DNA of 5,399 nt from G039029935 sp039029935 (GTDB taxonomy: Bacteria; Chloroflexota; Anaerolineae; Caldilineales; Caldilineaceae). The position numbers and the translations under genes are program-made. Below, one piece after another: positions 1 to 4,592 of this stretch. The notes beneath the pieces were generated by a model. The model saw only the letters and a list, made by a program, of their open reading frames with translations, was not told the DNA's origin and made no database searches. The stretch covers positions 1 to 5,399 of the forward strand of contig JBCCFC010000970.1 in assembly GCA_039029935.1 (NCBI GenBank), read 5' to 3'. The first letter of the stretch is position 1; each line of letters begins with the position of its first letter.

Positions 1-417
1 CGCCAACAAGTTATAGACTATATGGAGTCTGACTCCTTTGCAAAAGCATTGGGTATCAAGTTGGAAGAACTAGACGAAGGATACAGCCGATACTCTGTGA
101 AAGTCCAGCCGGGACAACGCAACTTTCACGGCACAACACACGGTGGCCTCATCTTTACGCTGGGGGACATGGCCTTTGCCGCCGCCTGTAACTCACGGGG
201 GCAAACCTCGTTTGGGCTGAATGTGGATGTGAGCTATCTGAAAGCAAGCATGGTTGGTGATACGCTGATTGCTGAGGCCAAAGAGATTTCGTTGAATGGA
301 CCGATTGCGTTGTATGAGATTACAGTGAAGAACGCTGATAGCGAGGACTTGATTGCACAGTTTCAGGCGATGGCGTACCGCAAGAAAGATTATTTTGTTG
401 AGATAGGAGAGAAATAA
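1..417 (+). CDS. paaI: PaaI-type hotdog-fold acyl-CoA thioesterase, 5' partial
   Basis: PaaI hydrolyses (hydroxy)phenylacetyl-CoA-type thioesters. In the phenylacetate pathway it is thought to release CoA from stalled or toxic intermediates in the cytoplasm. The hotdog signature is clear: counting from the ATG at 22, H40-G41-G42 is followed by FTLGD with Asp49, which matches the catalytic Asp61 of E. coli PaaI, and then by AFAAACNSRG (51-60). A second conserved block, YLKASMVGDTL (72-82), matches the substrate-lining strand of the family. The frame stays open to the left edge (codons RQQVIDY before Met), the ATG at 22 has no ribosome binding site, and E. coli PaaI has about 12 more N-terminal residues. 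The true start is therefore probably upstream of the window, with ATG 22 as the fallback. The gene precedes paaABCD but is separated from it by two inserted genes. The family call is firm; the exact substrate is inferred from context. Confidence 0.88.
   Translation, partial: RQQVIDYMESDSFAKALGIKLEELDEGYSRYSVKVQPGQRNFHGTTHGGLIFTLGDMAFAAACNSRGQTSFGLNVDVSYLKASMVGDTLIAEAKEISLNGPIALYEITVKNADSEDLIAQFQAMAYRKKDYFVEIGEK
405..409 (+). promoter_or_regulatory. Ribosome binding site of the DUF433 gene inside the end of paaI
   Basis: AGGAG lies 7 nt before the ATG at 417, inside the last codons of paaI. The paaI stop TAA (415-417) shares one base with this ATG. The downstream gene therefore has its own strong site and may also be translationally coupled to paaI. 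Confidence 0.65.
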
Positions 418-845
418 TGACGCTAAAAGTTGAGTTGCCATATACACAGACTGTAGAACCCGTATTTGTTCCTGTCGTAGTCCGTACGCCACGTGGGTTG
501 AGTGTGCGCGGCACACGGATTACGCTTTATCAAATTATGGATTATATCAAAGCAGGTCTTTCTAATACAGATATCCGCGAGGACTTCAATCTGTCCTACC
601 GTGATGTCGATGAAATTTTTAAGTATATTGAGGAAAACGAAGAGGACTTTGAGAACGAATATCAGCGTATTGTTAAACAAAACGAAGAGGAGCGACGGTA
701 TTGGGAAGAGTACAATAGAGAGCGTTTTGAGCGTATTGCAAAGACACCGCGAAACCCGAAGTATAAAGTGATCTGGGATAAAATAAACGAAAATAGAAAA
801 AGACGAGGTGAGCATGAATTCATTCAGTATGAGGTTTCTGTCTGA
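417..845 (+). CDS. DUF433 domain protein, putative antitoxin-like partner of the next gene
   Basis: The protein is 142 aa. A DUF433 core spans about residues 23-75: the RTPRG lead, the V-R-G-T-R signature at 30-34, then LYQIMDYIKAGLS and a helix-turn-helix-like stretch with the family pattern of 'I..DF.LS..DV..I'. DUF433 proteins are small winged-helix/HTH-like proteins often encoded next to PIN-like DUF5615 proteins and annotated as antitoxins. Residues 72-107 form a highly charged, Glu/Arg-rich segment likely to be a long helix, and a basic tail follows (107-131). These flank the core and could bind the partner. The start is supported by AGGAG at 405-409. The end overlaps the next gene by 32 bases, as in translationally coupled pairs. 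The two genes look AT-richer than the paa genes around them, by eye. The domain call is good; the antitoxin role is inferred from pairing only. Confidence 0.75.
   Translation: MTLKVELPYTQTVEPVFVPVVVRTPRGLSVRGTRITLYQIMDYIKAGLSNTDIREDFNLSYRDVDEIFKYIEENEEDFENEYQRIVKQNEEERRYWEEYNRERFERIAKTPRNPKYKVIWDKINENRKRRGEHEFIQYEVSV
805..810 (+). promoter_or_regulatory. Ribosome binding site deciding the start of the PIN-like gene
   Basis: GAGGTG is complementary to the CACCTC part of the usual 16S rRNA 3' tail. Its GAGG core ends 5 nt before the ATG at 814. The alternative GTG at 808 lies inside the site and so is unlikely as the start. The in-frame ATG at 829 has no such site. Confidence 0.6.
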
Positions 846-1224
846 TTACAATATGGAAGGCCATGCCAAGGCATTATGGAAAACCTTGCAGCAGGATGGA
901 TGGCTTGAGTTATTGCCGCTGAATCTACTTCTTTTCAAAGATGCTGGTCTGGATGAGGATATGTCAGATCGTGACTTATGGCGTTATGTTCAGGAAAATC
1001 GAATCATTTTACTTACTGGAAATCGAAGTAATAACGACGCTGACTCTCTTCAACAGACAATGGATGATGAGAATACACCTACCTCGTTGCCTGTCCTGAC
1101 AATTGCCAACTTAGATAATGTGAGAAAATATAGATTCTATCGTGAACGTTGTGCCGAACGAATTGCTGAAATCGTCTTTGATTTAGATAATTACTTGGGT
1201 TCCGCACGTGTATTTATTCCATAA
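814..1224 (+). CDS. DUF5615-like / PIN-like protein, putative nuclease partner of the DUF433 protein
   Basis: The protein is 136 aa. Its N-terminus, MRFLSDYN at 6-13, matches the 'M-x-F-L-x-D-x-N' opening of DUF5615 (Mut7-C/PIN-like) proteins, with Asp11 as the likely first acidic residue. MSDRDLWRYVQENRIILLTGNR (50-71) follows the family pattern of an S-D-x-x-L helix leading into a strand that ends in a polar metal-site loop. The usual T-x-D-x-D is T-G-N-R here, so Asn70 replaces a common acidic residue; Asp75 or Asp77 might compensate. The C-terminal part (ENTPTSLPVLTI, then ERCAERIAEIVFDLDNYLG) is unlike short DUF5615 proteins. From memory it fits a longer family seen in cyanobacteria and Chloroflexota that databases sometimes mislabel as 'ACP S-malonyltransferase'; nothing here resembles that enzyme. 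The gene overlaps the DUF433 gene by 32 bases. A toxin or RNase role is inferred, not shown. Confidence 0.65.
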   Translation: MNSFSMRFLSDYNMEGHAKALWKTLQQDGWLELLPLNLLLFKDAGLDEDMSDRDLWRYVQENRIILLTGNRSNNDADSLQQTMDDENTPTSLPVLTIANLDNVRKYRFYRERCAERIAEIVFDLDNYLGSARVFIP

Positions 1225-1241
1225 TCAAGGAATTAATCAAT

Positions 1242-2177
1242 ATGAACGACCAAACACTAACCAACTTTGAAACCCGCATCGCCAATGGCGACAAAATCGA
1301 ACCTGGCGACTGGATGCCCGAAGCCTATCGCAAGCAGCTAATCCGCATGATTTCGCAACACGCGCACAGCGAATACATCGGCATGTTGCCCGAAGGCAAA
1401 TGGATTCCTCATGCACCGAGCCTGCGTCGGAAGATGATTCTTATCGCCAAGGTGCAAGATGAGGCGGGGCATGGACAGTATCTCTATCACGCAGCCGAGA
1501 CTTTGGGCGCAACACGTGAGGAGATGATGGATGCCTTTCTGACAGGCAAGGCCAAATATTCGAGTATATTCAATTACCCATCGATGACGTGGGCGGATGT
1601 GGGCATGATTGGCTGGCTGGTCGATGGTGCAGCCATCAAGAACCAGTTGATGTTGGCGCAGTGTTCGTATGGCCCCTACTCACGGGCAATGGTGCGTATC
1701 TGCGCTGAGGAAACCTTCCACCACAAGCAGGGCAAGGAGATGGTCCTCAAGTATGCGCAGGGGACACAGAAACAGCGTGAGATTGTGCAGGATGCACTTG
1801 ACCGCTATTGGTGGCCGTCGCTGATGATGCTAGGACCGCCGGATGCTGAGTCGAAGAACACACCACAGTTGACACGGTGGGGCATCAAGACCAAAACCAA
1901 CGATGAGGTACGTCAAGAGTTTATTGATGAGACTGCACCAGAGCTATTGGCGGGTGGGTTAACCATTCCGGACCCTGAACTTCGTTATGATAGAGACACA
2001 AAACAGTGGATTCATGGGCCGATTGATTGGGATGAGTTCTGGACCGTTGTGCGTGGCGATGGCCCATGCAATGCCGAACGTTTGGGAATGCGTCGTGATG
2101 CGCATGTGGATGGTGCATGGGTACGCGCTGCATTGAATGGCTATGCAGCCAAAAAGAATGCCAACATTTTACAGTAA
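1242..2177 (+). CDS. paaA: PaaA, catalytic diiron subunit of phenylacetyl-CoA 1,2-epoxidase
   Basis: PaaA is the oxygenase subunit that epoxidises the aromatic ring of phenylacetyl-CoA with O2 and electrons from a reductase, working in complex with PaaB and PaaC in the cytoplasm. The length (311 aa) is typical of the family. The ferritin-like four-helix ligand set is complete: Glu44 (HSEYIG), Glu74 and His77 (DEAGH), Asp128 (WLVDGA), Glu157 and His160 (EETFHH). Other hallmarks are the W54-x-x-H-A-P segment, YGPYSRAMVRIC before the third ligand helix, RYWWPSLMMLGPPDAES (188-204), and a C-terminal block with WDEFWTVVRGDGPCN and ERLGMRRDAH. The start follows AAGGAA (1227-1232) with 9 nt of spacing and lies 17 nt after the stop of the PIN-like gene. 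PaaB follows after 9 nt. There is no sign of truncation or of a missing key residue. Confidence 0.97.
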   Translation: MNDQTLTNFETRIANGDKIEPGDWMPEAYRKQLIRMISQHAHSEYIGMLPEGKWIPHAPSLRRKMILIAKVQDEAGHGQYLYHAAETLGATREEMMDAFLTGKAKYSSIFNYPSMTWADVGMIGWLVDGAAIKNQLMLAQCSYGPYSRAMVRICAEETFHHKQGKEMVLKYAQGTQKQREIVQDALDRYWWPSLMMLGPPDAESKNTPQLTRWGIKTKTNDEVRQEFIDETAPELLAGGLTIPDPELRYDRDTKQWIHGPIDWDEFWTVVRGDGPCNAERLGMRRDAHVDGAWVRAALNGYAAKKNANILQ

Positions 2178-2186
2178 CCATAGAGA

Positions 2187-2717
2187 ATGAATGACACACA
2201 ATGGCCTCGCTGGGAGGTCTTCAAAAAGGATACAGCCAATAAACCCTATCAGGCAGTTGGCTCTGTTCATGCGGCTGATGCCGACCATGCGTTGCTTAAT
2301 GCACGGAATGTTTTTGTACGTCGGCCACAAGCTGTGAGCCTTTGGGTTGTGCGAGAAACTGATATCTTTTCGAGAACACAGGAAGAGCTATCAAATGACC
2401 CCGTAGGGCATGAGAACGACGGTGATGATGAGATTGTCTCCTATACTGTCTTTCGCAAAGTGAGCCATCGTAGGGCGATGACGTTCATGGATCATGTCGG
2501 AGATGTAGAGGCTTCTGACCCACAAACAGCACTACAGCAAGCGATGACACAGTTTGATGATAAGCCTGCTCTCGCGTGGTGGATAATCCCGACATCTACT
2601 CTTATCTCCACCGAACCTGATGTTGCCGATGCATGGTTTGCTCCGGCGAAAACGAAGACGTATAAAAATCAGTCAGCATATGGGTTGGTGAGTGCAAGGA
2701 AGAAGAGTGAAGAGTGA
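2187..2717 (+). CDS. paaB: Tandem-domain PaaB, bridging subunit of phenylacetyl-CoA epoxidase
   Basis: PaaB is a small non-catalytic subunit, about 95 aa in E. coli, that links PaaA-PaaC units. This protein is 176 aa and seems to hold two PaaB-like copies. Copy 1 (about 7-66) has WEVFKK, then GSVHAADADHALLNAR (25-40), then SLWVVR (51-56), matching the E. coli pattern YEVF, GSLHAADE..AL.NAR and SIWVV. Copy 2 (about 86-165) is more diverged: YTVFRK, then GDVEASDPQTALQQAM (105-120), then AWWIIP (130-135). It carries the only C-terminal tail, with FAPAKTKTYKNQSAY matching the E. coli FDP-x-ES-K-x-YRHPTFY tail. An acidic linker (70-85) joins the copies. The start is preceded only by a weak GAGA, so coupling to paaA (9 nt gap) is likely. 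The stop codon TGA lies inside a heptanucleotide repeat. The family call is firm; the two-domain reading rests on comparison by eye. Confidence 0.9.
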   Translation: MNDTQWPRWEVFKKDTANKPYQAVGSVHAADADHALLNARNVFVRRPQAVSLWVVRETDIFSRTQEELSNDPVGHENDGDDEIVSYTVFRKVSHRRAMTFMDHVGDVEASDPQTALQQAMTQFDDKPALAWWIIPTSTLISTEPDVADAWFAPAKTKTYKNQSAYGLVSARKKSEE

Positions 2718-2742
2718 TGAGTGATGAGTGATGAGTGATGAG
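2705..2742 (+). repeat. Heptanucleotide tandem repeat, GAGTGAT type, over the paaB stop
   Basis: Four perfect GAGTGAT copies lie at 2712-2739, preceded by one variant, GAGTGAA (2705-2711), and followed by a partial GAG. The array covers the last two paaB codons and its TGA stop. Because 7 is not a multiple of 3, it puts TGA in all three forward frames within about 21 bases. The same motif family recurs at the end of the Thg1-like gene. It resembles the short tandemly repeated repetitive sequences described in filamentous cyanobacteria, though the unit need not be related. Confidence 0.92.
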
Positions 2743-2760
2743 CGAAAGCTAAACAGTTAC

Positions 2761-2824
2761 TTCAACCGTTCAACTCTTCAACCGTTCAACTCTTCAACTC
2801 TTCAACCGTTCAACTTTTCAACCA
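2761..2824 (+). repeat. Octanucleotide tandem repeat, TTCAACYN type, before paaC
   Basis: Eight consecutive 8-nt units start with TTCAAC. Their last two bases read in order CG, TC, CG, TC, TC, CG, TT, CA. The first four units form a 16-nt duplication (CG-TC twice). The array is pyrimidine-rich on this strand, opposite in skew to the GAGTGAT array 18 bases upstream, and ends 13 nt before the paaC start codon. With the heptamer array it accounts for most of the 120-nt gap between paaB and paaC. I see no promoter or hairpin in the remaining bases. Confidence 0.92.
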
Positions 2825-2837
2825 TCAGGAACTACAC

Positions 2838-3590
2838 ATGAATGATGAAATCAAACATGCCCTAATTGCCCGCTTAACAGCCTTGGCCGATGATGAATTG
2901 ATTCTTGCCCATCGCAATTCGGAATGGACGGGTCACGCACCGATTCTTGAAGAGGACATTGCGCTGGCGAATATCGCACAGGATGAATTGGGACATGCGA
3001 CCGTGCTTTACGGCTTGGTGGAGGAACTGACAGGAACATCACCGGACCAGTTGGCCTTTTTCCGTGATGCGGATGCCTTTCGTAATGTACAGTTGTTGGA
3101 ATTACCCAAAGGTGACTGGGCATTCACTATGTTACGTCAATATCTATTTGACACCTATGAGCATGTGTTATGGAACTGGGTGCTGGAGACAAGCTATCAG
3201 CCGTTGGTCGATGTTGTGACCAAATTCCGAGGCGAAGAACTCTATCACCTGCGCCATTCACACATCTGGGTGGAACGGCTGGGGTTGGGGACGGATGAGT
3301 CTAACCAGCGGATGCAATCGACACTGAATATGCTGTGGCCGTATACAGCCCAACTCTTTACACCGATGACTGCTGATGAGATTTTGGTGATACACGATTT
3401 GTTCGTTGATGTCGAAGCTTTGCGTGAGCCTTGGTCAGACATGGTGTTACCACACATCGAAAATTCTGGTTTGGCACTACCTGTGTTACCGCCAAACCAT
3501 GCCAAACGGGATGAGCATACATCGTATCTGACCGAACTACTCAATGACATGCAAGAGGTGGCGCGGTGGGACCCGGAGGCGAAATGGTAA
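2838..3590 (+). CDS. paaC: PaaC, structural subunit of phenylacetyl-CoA epoxidase, with retained diiron ligands
   Basis: PaaC is a ferritin-like paralogue of PaaA that pairs with it in the epoxidase; in E. coli it has lost metal ligands and is structural. The length (250 aa) is typical. Hallmarks are HRNSEWTGHAP (25-35), EEDIALANIAQDELGHA (38-54), then ARDxx-type FFRDADAFRN (74-83), YHLRHSHIWVERLG (136-149) and the family ending WDPEAKW. Aligned by spacing with PaaA, all six ligand positions are occupied by ligating residues: Glu20, Glu50, His53, Asp105, Glu134 and His137. From memory, E. coli PaaC has a Cys at the first of these and LLGQ in place of ELGH. The start is supported by AGGA at 2827-2830 with 7 nt of spacing. 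The end overlaps paaD by 7 bases. The subunit identity is firm; metal binding is inferred. Confidence 0.95.
   Translation: MNDEIKHALIARLTALADDELILAHRNSEWTGHAPILEEDIALANIAQDELGHATVLYGLVEELTGTSPDQLAFFRDADAFRNVQLLELPKGDWAFTMLRQYLFDTYEHVLWNWVLETSYQPLVDVVTKFRGEELYHLRHSHIWVERLGLGTDESNQRMQSTLNMLWPYTAQLFTPMTADEILVIHDLFVDVEALREPWSDMVLPHIENSGLALPVLPPNHAKRDEHTSYLTELLNDMQEVARWDPEAKW
3575..3579 (+). promoter_or_regulatory. Ribosome binding site deciding the paaD start
   Basis: GGAGG lies 4 nt before the ATG at 3584, within the last codons of paaC. It selects ATG 3584 over the in-frame GTG at 3566, which lies upstream of the site. With ATG 3584 the protein is 165 aa, the same length as E. coli PaaD as I recall it. 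Confidence 0.65.
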
Positions 3591-4081
3591 GCACTGTCCA
3601 TGTGGATGATATTTGGGAAGCCTTAACGACGGTGATGGACCCAGAAATCCCAGTGATTTCACTGGTCGAAATGGGGATTATTCGTGAGGTTAACATGGAT
3701 GATTCAAGCATCCATGTCACCATGACACCTACATTCTCAGGATGCCCCGCTCTGGTCGAAATGGAAACGGCGATCCATGACACACTATTATCGTGTACGC
3801 AGTTAGAGGCCAACCGTATCATTATCCATAAACAGCTAAATCCACCTTGGACCAGTGATTGGATCACCGACGAGGGGCGGCGCAAACTCAAGGCATTTGG
3901 TCTGCAACCACCAGACAGACATGGGGGGAATGTGCTGATTACGTTGTTTGACGAGATTGCCTGTCCACGCTGTGATTCGACACAAACGACGATGAAGAAC
4001 AGCTTTGGCTCGACGCTATGCAGAGCAATCTGGTATTGCGAAAACTGTCAGGAGCCATTTGAACAGTTTAAAGCATTGTAA
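3584..4081 (+). CDS. paaD: PaaD, MIP18-family maturation factor for the phenylacetyl-CoA epoxidase
   Basis: PaaD is a MIP18/DUF59-family protein with a C-terminal zinc-ribbon-like domain. It is needed for epoxidase activity in vivo and is thought to help iron or Fe-S cofactor assembly, perhaps on the reductase. The protein is 165 aa. The MIP18 part has DPEIPVISLVEMGI (19-32) and TPTFSGCPALVEME (48-61) with the conserved Cys54. The middle block, LNPPWTSDWITDEGRRKL (85-102), is typical of PaaD. The C-terminal part has C127-P-R-C130, then FGST-x-C146, then C152-E-N-C155, and ends EPFEQFKAL, closely matching the E. coli pattern. The ATG overlaps the paaC stop (ATGGTAA), so translation is coupled. 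In proteobacteria paaE follows; here the next gene is an unrelated kinase after 37 nt. Confidence 0.95.
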   Translation: MVSTVHVDDIWEALTTVMDPEIPVISLVEMGIIREVNMDDSSIHVTMTPTFSGCPALVEMETAIHDTLLSCTQLEANRIIIHKQLNPPWTSDWITDEGRRKLKAFGLQPPDRHGGNVLITLFDEIACPRCDSTQTTMKNSFGSTLCRAIWYCENCQEPFEQFKAL

Positions 4082-4118
4082 AAGCCCTACTGTGTCCAAG
4101 AAGATACTAAATTCACCA

Positions 4119-4592
4119 ATGCAAGCAATCATTTTTATTGGCCTTCAAGCCACTGGCAAATCAACATTCTATCAATCAAACTTCTTTCACTCCCACATCC
4201 GCATCAATCTGGACATGCTACGCACACGTCACCGCGAAAAGCTCCTCTTTCAATGTTGTTTGGAGATGAAACAACCCTTTGTGATCGATAATACCAACCC
4301 AACGCCAGCGGACCGCACACGCTATATCTCCGTAGCCAAAGAAGCAGGTTTTCAGATTGTCGGCTATTATTTTCAGTCTCAGCTATCAGCATCCATCACA
4401 CGGAATCAATTGCGACCACCTGCACAGCAAATTCCCGACCGAGGCATTCGTGCTACCCATGCAAAATTAGTGCTACCGGAATTTGGTGAAGGCTTTGATG
4501 AGTTGTACTATGTTTCGATAGCCAATCGTGAGGCTGATATCGAAAATACGACAAAGCACTTTATAGTGCAAAGGTGGCAAGATGAAATTTAA
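4119..4592 (+). CDS. P-loop kinase resembling 5'-OH polynucleotide kinase
   Basis: The protein is 157 aa and is a small AAA_33-type P-loop kinase. Walker A is G8-LQAT-G13-K14-S15-T16. NLDMLR at 30-35 gives an Asp32-x-x-Arg35 pair like Asp35/Arg38 of T4 polynucleotide kinase, where the Asp activates the 5'-OH and the Arg contacts the nucleic acid. VIDNTNPTPADRTRYI (55-70) holds the DNTN motif of this kinase group, and RNQLR (95-99) could be the arginine lid. No phosphatase, ligase or other domain is attached. The ATG at 4119 is chosen because the protein then begins directly at the P-loop strand (MQAIIFIG); an upstream in-frame ATG would lie deep in paaD. No ribosome binding site is visible before it. 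The end overlaps the Thg1-like gene by 11 bases, suggesting a joint role in RNA end healing. A kinase acting on another small substrate is not excluded. Confidence 0.75.
   Translation: MQAIIFIGLQATGKSTFYQSNFFHSHIRINLDMLRTRHREKLLFQCCLEMKQPFVIDNTNPTPADRTRYISVAKEAGFQIVGYYFQSQLSASITRNQLRPPAQQIPDRGIRATHAKLVLPEFGEGFDELYYVSIANREADIENTTKHFIVQRWQDEI

Noticed and set aside
502..771. Plus-strand open frame inside the DUF433 gene
   Set aside because: It is an alternative frame of the DUF433 coding sequence with no recognisable domain.
808..813. GTG at 808 as the start of the PIN-like gene
   Set aside because: It lies inside the GAGGTG ribosome binding site; ATG 814 is properly spaced.
1921..2199. Minus-strand open frames opposite paaA, paaC and the Thg1-like gene
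   Set aside because: They lie wholly within well-supported plus-strand genes, lack ribosome binding sites and recognisable motifs, and read as shadows of the real frames.
2712..2837. CRISPR array in the paaB-paaC gap
   Set aside because: The repeats are 7 and 8 nt long, directly abutting with no spacers, and no cas gene is present.
3566..3583. GTG at 3566 as the start of paaD
   Set aside because: It lies before the GGAGG at 3575-3579 and would add six residues absent from the family; ATG 3584 has the correct site and gives the usual length.
4005..4118. Extended start of the kinase inside paaD
   Set aside because: The first 38 residues of that extension are an out-of-frame reading of paaD and its trailer, with no family similarity; the P-loop protein begins naturally at ATG 4119.
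4080..4118. Promoter or leaderless start before the kinase gene (GATACT at 4103-4108 as a possible -10 box)
   Set aside because: There is no -35 box at a suitable distance and the match is weak; the absence of a ribosome binding site alone is not enough to claim a leaderless transcript.
4082..4118. Rho-independent terminator after paaD
   Set aside because: No GC-rich inverted repeat followed by a T-run is visible in the 37-nt gap.
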